Below are positions 17,651 through 25,840 of a stretch of 39,715 nucleotides of DNA, one piece after another (position 1 is the first letter of the stretch; every line of letters begins with the position of its first letter). The notes beneath the pieces were generated by a model. That model did no database searches and was not told the DNA's origin. It was given only the letters and a program-made list of their open reading frames with translations. This DNA comes from Fundidesulfovibrio agrisoli (GTDB lineage Bacteria; Desulfobacterota; Desulfovibrionia; Desulfovibrionales; Desulfovibrionaceae). The stretch spans positions 1 to 39,715 of the forward strand of contig NZ_JAKZKX010000011.1 in assembly GCF_022808715.1 (NCBI RefSeq), read 5' to 3'. Position numbers and translations under genes: made by a program.

Positions 17651-19135
17651 GTGCGGGTGATCCGTCCTGCGGCTCTGGCCGCGCGCCCGTTGCTGCTGGC
17701 GCTTTTCTTGGCCGCTCTGGGCCTGTGCCTGTGCGCGGGCCTCGGCTCCGGTTCCGCCTTGGCCGCCTCCGCCCCGGATGCGGCCAAGGCGTCCGGCCAG
17801 GCCAAATCCGCCAAGTCCGCCAAGGCGGACACTTCCACGACATCCGCCAAGACCCCAAAGGATGGCCAAGTCGGCAAGGCCGGCAAAGAGGCCAAGCCCG
17901 CGAAGCTCACCCCCGTCACGGACGTGCAGATCTGGTCCGGCAAGGACTATTCGCGCATCGCGGTGGTGCTCGCGGGCGAAGTGCAGCACCACTGGCAGCT
18001 CCTGCCGCCCGAGGCCTCCAAGGACGGGCTGCGCCGCCTCTACGTCGACCTGGACGACACCCGCATCAAGCCCGGCGTGCCCGGCCGCTTCGACGTGCGG
18101 GGCGACGTGGCCCGCAAGGTGCGCCTGGCCCCCTACAAGCCCGGCGTGACCCGGCTGGTGGTTGAGGTGGAGAACCTCAAGAACCAGCAGGTCTTCGTGC
18201 TGGAGAACCCCTACCGCATCATCGTGGACGTGCAGGGTCAGTCCGCCAAGGCCCGCGCCGCCGAAGACAAGGCCGACAAGGACAAGGCCGCATCGGGCAA
18301 ATCCGCCGAACCCCAGGCGCAGCCGAAGGGCAAGGGCAAAACGCAGGCAGCGCCCGAAGCAGCCGCTCAGGAGGCCGCACCCGCCGAGACCGCGCCCCTG
18401 TTGGCCACGCCGGGGCGCAAGAAGATGGCCCGCCAGCTGGTGGAGCAGCTGGGGCTCACGGTGCGCCGCGTCATGGTGGACGCCGGCCACGGCGGCAAGG
18501 ACCCCGGCGCCCACGGCGCGGGCGGCCTGGTGGAGAAGGACGTGAACCTGCGCATCGCCAGGCTGCTGGGCGAGAAGCTCGAGAAAATGGGCTTCGAGGT
18601 GCTCTACACCCGCACGCAGGACAAGTTCGTCTCCCTGGAGGGGCGCACCGCCATGGCCAACGCCCGCAAGGCCGACCTGTTCGTCTCCGTGCACTGCAAC
18701 GCGCACGGCGATCCCGGCTCCTCAGGGCTTGAGACCTACTCGCTGAACCTGGCCTCCACGCCCGACGAGGTGCGGGTGGCCGCTCGGGAGAACTCCGTGG
18801 ACCCCAGGCGCATCTCGGACATGCAGAAGATCCTGGACGAGCTCATGCACGCCTCCAAGCTGACCGAATCGCGCGATTTCGCCCGCGCGGCGCACGCCTC
18901 GGCCCTGAACCAGGCCAAGCGGGGCGGCTCCGCCCGGGACAGGGGAGTGCACGAGGCCCCGTTCTACGTGCTGCTGGGGGCCAAGATGCCCGCCATTCTG
19001 GTGGAGGTGGGCTACATCACCAACCCGGCCGAGGCCGCCCACCTGCGCAACGAGAAGTACCTCGACGGCCTGGCCCAGGGCCTCGCCGAGGGCGTGCGGG
19101 CCTACAAGCAGAAGATCGAACGCTTCGGCGGTTGA
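17651..19135 (+). CDS. AmiC-type N-acetylmuramoyl-L-alanine amidase with AMIN domain
   Basis: A 494-residue exported zinc amidase that cleaves the bond between MurNAc and the stem peptide, typically for daughter-cell separation. A signal peptide spans about 1-39. A Lys/Ala-rich linker leads to an AMIN domain (about 88-196), which directs such enzymes to the septum or envelope complexes. A second low-complexity linker (about 197-250) precedes the Amidase_3 domain (about 275-488). Zinc ligands are H280 (DAGHGG), E295 and H348 (VHCNAH); the catalytic glutamate is E452 (VEVGYITN). The start is GTG; a second GTG two codons on is possible. It starts 10 bp after glmS, so the two are co-transcribed in a cell-wall unit. 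Confidence 0.94.
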   Translation: MRVIRPAALAARPLLLALFLAALGLCLCAGLGSGSALAASAPDAAKASGQAKSAKSAKADTSTTSAKTPKDGQVGKAGKEAKPAKLTPVTDVQIWSGKDYSRIAVVLAGEVQHHWQLLPPEASKDGLRRLYVDLDDTRIKPGVPGRFDVRGDVARKVRLAPYKPGVTRLVVEVENLKNQQVFVLENPYRIIVDVQGQSAKARAAEDKADKDKAASGKSAEPQAQPKGKGKTQAAPEAAAQEAAPAETAPLLATPGRKKMARQLVEQLGLTVRRVMVDAGHGGKDPGAHGAGGLVEKDVNLRIARLLGEKLEKMGFEVLYTRTQDKFVSLEGRTAMANARKADLFVSVHCNAHGDPGSSGLETYSLNLASTPDEVRVAARENSVDPRRISDMQKILDELMHASKLTESRDFARAAHASALNQAKRGGSARDRGVHEAPFYVLLGAKMPAILVEVGYITNPAEAAHLRNEKYLDGLAQGLAEGVRAYKQKIERFGG

Positions 19136-19225
19136 GCCGCCCTTTCCCCCTGAAACATGTTCGCAACCTGAAGGGCGCGAACGGTCACACAAGCACCACA
19201 CCCCCGAAACAGACCCGCGCTAGCA

Positions 19226-19257
19226 CTGCCTATCGGTACTTCACCTACCGGAGGCAG
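19226..19257 (+). promoter_or_regulatory. Leader hairpin covering the ribosome binding site
   Basis: CTGCCT (19226-19231) and CGGTA (19234-19238) pair with TACCG (19246-19250) and AGGCAG (19252-19257), leaving only an AT/G internal mismatch and a 7-nt loop. The 11-bp stem contains the Shine-Dalgarno GGAGGC and ends two bases before the ATG, so the folded RNA should be poorly translated. Confidence 0.6.
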
Positions 19258-19259
19258 CC

Positions 19260-21083
19260 ATGCATCCACGATCCGACCAGACCCGCCGCGACATCTTCCG
19301 TCTCGAAAACAACGTCCGCCATCCCCTCGCGCGCACCGTGCTGCGCCTGGCGGGCAAACCCATCGCCAAGGCCCTGGGCCTCGACCAGCTCTCCCGCAGC
19401 TACAGCCGCATACCCGACCAGGCCACCGGCATGGACTTCTTGCACGGCCTGGTGGACGCCTTCGGCTTCAAGTGCAACGTTTCAAGCGAGGACCTGGCGC
19501 GCATCCCCGCCACCGGCCCCGTGGTGGTGGTGGCCAACCATCCCTTCGGGGGCCTGGAGGGCATCTTCCTGGCCGAGATGCTTCACCGCGTGCGCCCCGA
19601 CGCCAAGATCATGGCCAACCACCTGCTGGGCCGCATCCAGGAGCTGCGGGAGCTGTTCATCCTGGTGGACCCCTTCGGCACGGGGCGCGCCCTGGGGCGC
19701 AATATCGCCCCCCTGCGCGAGAGCATCGCCTGGCTGCGCGACGGCGCGGCCCTGGGCGTGTTCCCCGCGGGTGAAGTGGCCCACTTCAACGTGCGCGAGG
19801 GCAGGGTGGCCGAACCCAGCTGGAGCCCCTCCATCGCCAGGATCATCAAGGCCTGCGGGGCCACGGTGGTGCCGGTGCACTTCGCCGGGGCCAACGGAGC
19901 CATGTTCCACCTGGCCGGGCTGGTGCACCCCAGGCTGCGCACCATGCTGCTGCCCCGCGAATTCGTGAACAAGGCCCGCACCACCGTGGAGGTGCGCGTG
20001 GGCCAGCCCATAGCGTCCGCGCGCCTGGAGGAGCTCTCGGACAAGCAGGCCGCCGACTACCTGCGCCTGCACACCGAGATGCTCGGCGGCGGCAAGGCCC
20101 GCAAGAGCCCCTTCAGGAGCTTCCCCGTGCGCTCCATCAACCGCCAGGAAGCCCTCATCGCTCCGCTGGACCCCTCGCTCATGGAGGCCGAGGTGGCCCG
20201 CCTGCCCGAGGCGGCCCTGCTTTTGGAGAGCGGCGCCTTCAGGGTCTACGAGGCCCGCGCCAAGGACATCCCCCTGGTGCTCAGGGAGATCGGGCGGCTG
20301 CGCGAGGCCACCTTCCGCAAGGTGGGCGAGGGCACCGGCTCCTCCTGCGACCTGGACTCCTTCGACACGTTCTATTCCCACGTGTTCATCTGGAACGCCA
20401 AGGAGCGCGAGGTGGTGGGCGCGTACCGCCTGGGCCGCACGGACGAGATCCTGGCGGAGCGCGGACCAGCAGGGCTCTACGTGGGCACGCTCTTCCGGCT
20501 CAAGCCGCGCTTCCTGCACGAGCTCGGCCCCGCTTTGGAGATGGGCCGCTCCTTCGTTAGGGCCGAATACCAGAAGAGCTACAACGCCCTGCTGCTGCTC
20601 TGGAAGGGCATCGGCACGGTTGTGGCCCGGGAGCCCCGCTACCGTCGCCTGTTCGGCCCGGTAAGCATCACCAACGAGTACCAGACTGCCTCCCGCCAGC
20701 TCATCGCCGGGTATTTCGACTCCTGCGGGGAGAAGCCGGACCTCTCCCGCTTCGTGAAGCCCCGCAAGCCGCTCAGGGCGCCGGGCTGGCTGAAGCGCGC
20801 CGCCAAAACCCTGGTGGACGACGTGGAGCGCCTCTCCGAGCTGGTCAGCGCGGCCGAGCGCGACAGCAAGGGCATCCCGGTGCTCATGCGCCAGTACCTC
20901 AAGCTGGGCGGCAAGATCCTGGCCTTCAACGTGGACCCCGGCTTCAGCGACGCCCTGGACGGGCTCATCGTGGTGGACCTGCTCCACACCGAGCGCAAGC
21001 AACTGGAGCGCTACCTGGGCAAGGAGGGCCTGGCGGGCTTTCTGGCCTTCCATGACGACGGCGGATTCAAACGCAGTGCCTGA
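19260..21083 (+). CDS. Two-domain acyltransferase (LPLAT + GNAT), OlsF-like
   Basis: A 607-residue fusion of a PlsC-like O-acyltransferase and a GNAT N-acyltransferase. The N-terminal half (about 60-285) has the acyltransferase block with H94 in NHPFGGLEG; this variant replaces the usual HxxxxD by a HPxGxxE arrangement seen in hemolysin-like LPLATs. The FPAGEVAHF motif near residue 169 is the second conserved block. The C-terminal half (about 305-600) resembles OlsB-type N-acyltransferases (FRKVGEGTG, DLDSFDTFYSHVFIWN, EMGRSFVRAEYQ). Known OlsF proteins make ornithine lipids from ornithine and acyl-ACP; related enzymes make glycine lipids. Either amino-lipid is possible here. The gene is downstream of the amidase but has its own structured leader. 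Confidence 0.82.
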   Translation: MHPRSDQTRRDIFRLENNVRHPLARTVLRLAGKPIAKALGLDQLSRSYSRIPDQATGMDFLHGLVDAFGFKCNVSSEDLARIPATGPVVVVANHPFGGLEGIFLAEMLHRVRPDAKIMANHLLGRIQELRELFILVDPFGTGRALGRNIAPLRESIAWLRDGAALGVFPAGEVAHFNVREGRVAEPSWSPSIARIIKACGATVVPVHFAGANGAMFHLAGLVHPRLRTMLLPREFVNKARTTVEVRVGQPIASARLEELSDKQAADYLRLHTEMLGGGKARKSPFRSFPVRSINRQEALIAPLDPSLMEAEVARLPEAALLLESGAFRVYEARAKDIPLVLREIGRLREATFRKVGEGTGSSCDLDSFDTFYSHVFIWNAKEREVVGAYRLGRTDEILAERGPAGLYVGTLFRLKPRFLHELGPALEMGRSFVRAEYQKSYNALLLLWKGIGTVVAREPRYRRLFGPVSITNEYQTASRQLIAGYFDSCGEKPDLSRFVKPRKPLRAPGWLKRAAKTLVDDVERLSELVSAAERDSKGIPVLMRQYLKLGGKILAFNVDPGFSDALDGLIVVDLLHTERKQLERYLGKEGLAGFLAFHDDGGFKRSA

Positions 21084-21110
21084 TTAACGTTTTCGTAAAA
21101 AAATAATCAG

Positions 21111-21150
21111 GAGTCCGCCTGCGTAAGTTGTCGGACTCACTTGTTAATTT
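21111..21150. terminator. Possible weak terminator after the acyltransferase gene
   Basis: GAGTCCG (21111-21117) pairs with CGGACTC (21132-21138) around a 14-nt loop, followed by ACTTGTTAATTT on the plus strand. On the minus strand a run of seven T residues follows. The U tract on the plus strand is poor. Confidence 0.4.
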
Positions 21151-21192
21151 GCCTGGTCTTGAGGCTGGGGTGACTATGACGCATTTGGGGGA

Positions 21193-21221
21193 TTGCAAGT
21201 ATACATTTTTGTAGTTAGTAC
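21193..21221 (+). promoter_or_regulatory. Candidate promoter of the sigma-54 activator gene
   Basis: TTGCAA (21193-21198) and TAGTAC (21216-21221) are 17 bp apart; an alternative -10 is TATACA at 21200-21205. The 197-bp leader region is unusually A/T-rich for this contig. No GG-N10-GC sigma-54 promoter was found. Confidence 0.35.
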
Positions 21222-21280
21222 GGGGAAACGGGCATGGCCGCGCGGGGCGGCCGCCGACTCCATATTCGCTTGGAATTGCA

Positions 21281-22837
<1,557 letters not shown>

Positions 22838-22879
22838 GGCGTGGGCCGCAAGAGGCAGGAAAGGCCGCAGGCGGATGAC

Positions 22880-22930
22880 GCGGGGCTCCGCCCCGCACCC
22901 CGCAAGGGGGCGTGGCCCCCTTGACCCGCA
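22880..22930 (+). repeat. Twin-hairpin element, copy 2
   Basis: Stem 1 is GCGGGGC-TCC-GCCCCGC (22880-22896). The linker is ACCCCGC. Stem 2 is AAGGGGG-5 nt-CCCCCTT (22904-22922), followed by GACCCGCAA. It matches the copy at 30663 position for position outside the loops. It lies 42 bp after the activator stop, in the same orientation. Confidence 0.85.
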
Positions 22931-23050
22931 AATGGGGCGGGAAGGTGGATATTTGAACTTTCGCCATGCCTCGGGCCGTGAGGCGGGGCAGCGGGATCAG
23001 GCCAGACAAAGAGTGCGCGCGGGCATTGGCCCGCACTTCGGAAATACGGA

Positions 23051-23075
23051 AGGGGGCCTCGCGGCCCCCTCTTTC
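23051..23075. terminator. Hairpin between convergent genes, possible terminator
   Basis: AGGGGGCC (23051-23058) pairs with GGCCCCCT (23063-23070) around a 4-nt loop. CTTTCATT follows on the plus strand and TCCGTATTTC on the minus strand. It lies 27 bp past the stop of the amphi-Trp gene and may serve it. Confidence 0.55.
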
Positions 23076-23097
23076 ATTCGCGGCAGGTCTCGGCGGG

Positions 23098-23583
23098 CTA
23101 CAGCTCCACAGGCTTGACCCCGGCGGCCTCTTCGGTCTGGGGGGCATCCTCGGGCTTCTTCCCATGCTTCTTGTCGTGCATTTTCTCTTTCTTCTTCTCG
23201 GCCTTTTTGCCGTTCTTGCGCTGCTTCACCGGCTCGGGCTCCCCGGCGGGAGCGGCGGCCTGGACGGCCTCGCCCGGTGCGCAGGGTTCCTCCGCGGCGG
23301 CCTCGTGCGCGGCGGGCTCCGTGGCGCTTATGGTGAAATCGCCCGCGGGTACCTGCTCCGGGATCTCCTCCCACTTCACCTCCAGGCTGAACTTCTGCCT
23401 GCCCTTCTTGATGGCGGCCTCGATCTCGAAATCCATTCGGGTGGCGGGCTTGAGGGTGACGTATTCCGCGCCCTTGCGCAGGCAGATGGTGCCCGCCCGC
23501 AGGCTTCCGGCGAGGTCCGAGAGGATCTGCGCCAGGGCCTGGGGGTCCGTGACGCCGGAGATGGCGATGCTGGCTTTGCTCAT
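23098..23583 (-). CDS. Amphi-Trp domain protein with charged tail
   Basis: A 161-residue cytoplasmic protein. The first 85 or so residues resemble the amphi-Trp domain family of small proteins found in archaea and bacteria, with an alternating beta-strand core (LRAGTICLRKG, EYVTLKPATRMDFEIEAAIKK, FSLEVKWEE). The remainder is a low-complexity tail rich in Ala, Glu and Lys, including a lysine-rich stretch around 120-145. The molecular function of the family is not established. AGGAGC precedes the ATG at 23583. It starts 26 bp after a small DNA-binding-like protein on the same strand, and the pair is transcribed from the palindrome-controlled promoter upstream. Confidence 0.75.
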   Translation of the reverse strand: MSKASIAISGVTDPQALAQILSDLAGSLRAGTICLRKGAEYVTLKPATRMDFEIEAAIKKGRQKFSLEVKWEEIPEQVPAGDFTISATEPAAHEAAAEEPCAPGEAVQAAAPAGEPEPVKQRKNGKKAEKKKEKMHDKKHGKKPEDAPQTEEAAGVKPVEL

Positions 23584-23609
23584 GTATGGCTCCTGTGCTG
23601 TCGGCCGGT

Positions 23610-23885
23610 TCAGTCGGCCGTGTCTGGGGTGGCGTCCTGGCCGGAATCCGGGGACGGGGTTGCGGCGCGGCAGGGCCTGTCCTTGTTGGCGCGCTGCATT
23701 TCTTCGAGCTTCTTCTCGGCCTTGTGCAGGAACTTTTCGAGGGCCTTGTTGATGCACGTATCCACGTCGAGGCGTTTTTCGAACGAGCGGGAGAGCTCCC
23801 GCGCCTTGTCCAGGCGTTCGGCTGTGTCGACATAAACATTGAAAATCATGCGTTTTGTTTCGCGGTCGTTCTTGAATATGGACAT
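23610..23885 (-). CDS. Small ribbon-helix-helix-like protein
   Basis: A 91-residue protein with no firm family match. Its middle reads as strand-helix-turn-helix: MIFNVYV, then TAERLDKARELSRSF, then DVDTCINKALEKFLHKA, which is the pattern of ribbon-helix-helix DNA-binding proteins. The last 25 residues are disordered. GGGAG lies before the ATG at 23885. A 23-bp palindrome sits directly in its promoter, which would fit an autoregulator. It is followed after 26 bp by the amphi-Trp gene. DNA binding is inferred from predicted secondary structure only. Confidence 0.65.
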   Translation of the reverse strand: MSIFKNDRETKRMIFNVYVDTAERLDKARELSRSFEKRLDVDTCINKALEKFLHKAEKKLEEMQRANKDRPCRAATPSPDSGQDATPDTAD

Positions 23886-23899
23886 GGCTCCCTCTCAAA

Positions 23900-23948
23900 A
23901 TCCGTACAGAATTTGTACGGATCATACACAAACCGCAAAGCCCTGCAA
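23900..23948 (-). promoter_or_regulatory. Promoter with 23-bp palindromic operator
   Basis: On the minus strand, TTGCAG (23943-23948) and TATGAT (23921-23926) form a sigma-70 promoter with 16-bp spacing. The palindrome ATCCGTACA-N5-TGTACGGAT (23900-23922) begins inside the -10 box and covers the start site. The 9-bp arms are perfect. A dimeric repressor bound here would block transcription of the two small genes. Confidence 0.7.
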
Positions 23949-24011
23949 CCACCACCGGCCTTGACGCGGCAAGGCCCGGGGAACATGGAACCCGCAATGG
24001 AGGATACGCCG

Positions 24012-24230
24012 ATGGACGGTAAACTGGATATGATCTTCAAGGCGGCCGCGCTGGTGCTGCTGGCCATGCTGCTGCTGATCTACGCCGAGGGGCGCGATGT
24101 GGGGCGCTACGCCTACTTCCGGGACGGGGAGCTGGAGTTCGTGCTGGATACGAAGACGGGGGTGGTCTACCAGGGCGGCTACGCCATGAACCACCTCACC
24201 GGCAAGGAAGGGCCCGCGGCCAAGCCCTGA
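24012..24230 (+). CDS. Small single-pass membrane protein
   Basis: A 72-residue protein with one strong membrane helix (about 8-24, MIFKAAALVLLAMLLLIYA) and a short polar C-terminal domain. GGAGG at 23999-24003 stands 8 bp before the ATG at 24012; two upstream in-frame ATGs (23985, 23997) have poorer ribosome binding sites. Part of its leader overlaps the divergent promoter region of the small DNA-binding-like gene. Family not recognised. Confidence 0.6.
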   Translation: MDGKLDMIFKAAALVLLAMLLLIYAEGRDVGRYAYFRDGELEFVLDTKTGVVYQGGYAMNHLTGKEGPAAKP

Positions 24231-24249
24231 GGGGGGATATTCCGGAGAG

Positions 24250-24278
24250 AGCGGGCCGGACAGGGCGTCCGGCCCGCT
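24250..24278. terminator. Strong hairpin between convergent genes
   Basis: A 12-bp perfect stem (24250-24261 with 24267-24278) with a 5-nt loop, lacking a T tract on both sides. It lies 19 bp after one gene and 23 bp after the other. Confidence 0.5.
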
Positions 24279-24301
24279 GGAAAGGCTGGATGGCGGGGGG
24301 G

Positions 24302-24781
24302 CTACTGGTTGTTCATGATGCGCCAGGTGCCGTCGGGCTGGCGGCAGGCAGTGCCCCGTCCGGTCTCCTTCCTGCCGTCGATGTAGATGGACTGGGTGAA
24401 CTCGCGGCAGGGCGTTCCGTTGGGCTCGTAATAGGTGCGCTCGGGCGTGATGGTCGCCTGGCGGTTGGTGTTGGGGTTCTGCCACTGGGTCTGGCGGCGG
24501 TCGGGGCTGTTTTCCAGGGCGTAGGCCGCCTGCTTGCGGTCGTAGTCGTCCCAGAGGCTGCCCAGGTAGCCGCCCACGGCCGCGCCGATGATGACGCCCG
24601 CGATGGTGCCCATCACCCGCCCGGCGGGGTCGTTGCCGCCGATGGCTCCGCCTGCAACGCCGCCGGCGGCGCCGCCCGCGACCATGCCCACGTCGCGCTT
24701 GGTGATCTGGCCGTCGGGGGCGCAGGCGGCCAGCAGTTGCAGGGCGAGGGTGAACAGAACCAGCCTGGTAACGTACTTCAT
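24302..24781 (-). CDS. Glycine-zipper lipoprotein (17-kDa surface antigen type)
   Basis: A 159-residue lipoprotein. The lipobox LAAC puts the lipidated cysteine at C20. Two glycine-zipper segments follow (about 32-50 and 57-74, with repeated GGxxGGxxGG spacing), then a small C-terminal domain with the pattern YYEPNGTPCREFTQSI and GRGTACRQPDGTWRI, which matches the 17-kDa surface-antigen family of Gram-negative outer-membrane lipoproteins. The two cysteines in that domain could form a disulfide. AGGAGGA stands before the ATG. It is transcribed alone or from read-through of the DUF2156 gene upstream. Its role is structural or unknown. Confidence 0.88.
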   Translation of the reverse strand: MKYVTRLVLFTLALQLLAACAPDGQITKRDVGMVAGGAAGGVAGGAIGGNDPAGRVMGTIAGVIIGAAVGGYLGSLWDDYDRKQAAYALENSPDRRQTQWQNPNTNRQATITPERTYYEPNGTPCREFTQSIYIDGRKETGRGTACRQPDGTWRIMNNQ

Positions 24782-24902
24782 TACAATCCTCCTGTGAGAA
24801 ACTCTCAGCTTCTAACGCCAGTTCGGGCGGCTGGCTACTGAAACCGCGTTCATGTTGGCGCCGCTGAATACTCTCGCCGTGGGCGCGAAGCGCAAAAGGA
24901 TT

Positions 24903-24945
24903 CCAAAGGAACGAAGTTCCTTTGGCCGCCGGAGGCCTCAGCCTC
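24903..24945 (-). repeat. Twin-hairpin element, copy 5 (after the DUF2156 gene)
   Basis: In the sense direction of the gene it reads: GAGGC-4 nt-GCCTC, CGGCGG linker, then CCAAAGGAA-5 nt-TTCCTTTGG (24903-24925), followed by AATCC. The GCCTCCGGCGGCCA junction is identical to that in the copy after rimO. It begins 13 bp past the stop codon. Confidence 0.8.
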
Positions 24946-24958
24946 TCTGCTGTCCCGC

Positions 24959-25840
24959 CTATGCCGGATTCACGGTCACGGTGAACTTCTTCAGGAACGT
25001 CACAGGATTATAACTCATCTTGGCCTTGCGCAGGCCTTCGTCGCCCAGGTCCTGCTCGCGGTTCACGTAGGCGTATTCGCGGTCCAGGTTGTCCAGGAAC
25101 ATCTGGTTCACGGCCTGGTACACGCCCTTGAACGCGGTGTGCCCCTTCTCGAAGTGGATCACCAGCATGGAGTCGTCCAGGGCCTCGGCCACGGTGTAGG
25201 CGATCATGCGGCCCTCCACCCGGATGGCCCCGCCCAGCAGGTTGGGCAGGCGGTCCCAGTCCTTGACGACGCGGGCGATGGCCCGGTTTTCGGCCTCCAG
25301 GGTGGCGTCGCACTCGGCCTCGCGCCACTGGCACCACTCGAGCTGCATCTGGAGCACCTCCTCGATGCAGTCTGCGGAGAGGGGGCGGTAGTCGTAGTCG
25401 TAGGCCTTCATGAACTGCGAGAGCAGGTTCTTCTTCTTGTGGAAGCGGTTGCCGGAGAGGGCCACCAGCTCGGGCACGGAGTACACGTAGTCCCAGTGCT
25501 CGCGGGCCTCCTCGGCGTGGACGCGCCCGGGCATCGCCCCGGCCCAGATCTCGGCCAGGGCCTCGGGCACGCGGGTGAAGGTGCCGCCCTGGGCCAGGGT
25601 GGGGCAGCGGCTCCAGTCAACGTCGCGCCAGGGGCCGATGGGCGCCCAGTAGATGGTTTCGGGGCGGGTCTGGCGCAGCCACACGTGGGAGTCGCCGAAG
25701 GACCACTCCAGGCCGTACTCCTCGCACCAGCCCCAGAGGTTGGCGAAGGAGTAGTCCGAGGTGCGCTGCGGGCAGCCCGCAAGGCGGGCGAGGTAGTCCT
25801 CCCGCCTGTCGAGCGAGAGGGAGACGTAAGGCCTATTCAC
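24959..25840 (-). CDS. DUF2156 / phosphatidylglycerol lysyltransferase-domain protein
   Basis: A 293-residue soluble protein of the DUF2156 type, built of two GNAT-like folds and related to the catalytic half of MprF, which transfers lysine from tRNA to phosphatidylglycerol. Recognisable parts are the opening YSFANLWGWCEEYG, GNRFHKKKNLLSQF near the middle, and the ending REQDLGDEGLRKAKMSYNP. It lacks the membrane flippase half of MprF. The start is GTG at 25840, preceded by AGGAG; it overlaps the stop of the MATE gene by 8 bp, so the two are translationally coupled. Acceptor substrate is unknown; amino-acylation of a lipid or another small molecule is possible. Confidence 0.82.
   Translation of the reverse strand: MNRPYVSLSLDRREDYLARLAGCPQRTSDYSFANLWGWCEEYGLEWSFGDSHVWLRQTRPETIYWAPIGPWRDVDWSRCPTLAQGGTFTRVPEALAEIWAGAMPGRVHAEEAREHWDYVYSVPELVALSGNRFHKKKNLLSQFMKAYDYDYRPLSADCIEEVLQMQLEWCQWREAECDATLEAENRAIARVVKDWDRLPNLLGGAIRVEGRMIAYTVAEALDDSMLVIHFEKGHTAFKGVYQAVNQMFLDNLDREYAYVNREQDLGDEGLRKAKMSYNPVTFLKKFTVTVNPA

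Noticed and set aside
21181-21200. Sigma-54 promoter before the activator gene
   Set aside because: The GGGGGATTGC string has only six bases between GG and GC; the consensus needs ten.
22966-23835. Plus-strand frame across the amphi-Trp locus
   Set aside because: It is the shadow of the two minus-strand genes and is Gly/Leu-rich without a ribosome binding site.
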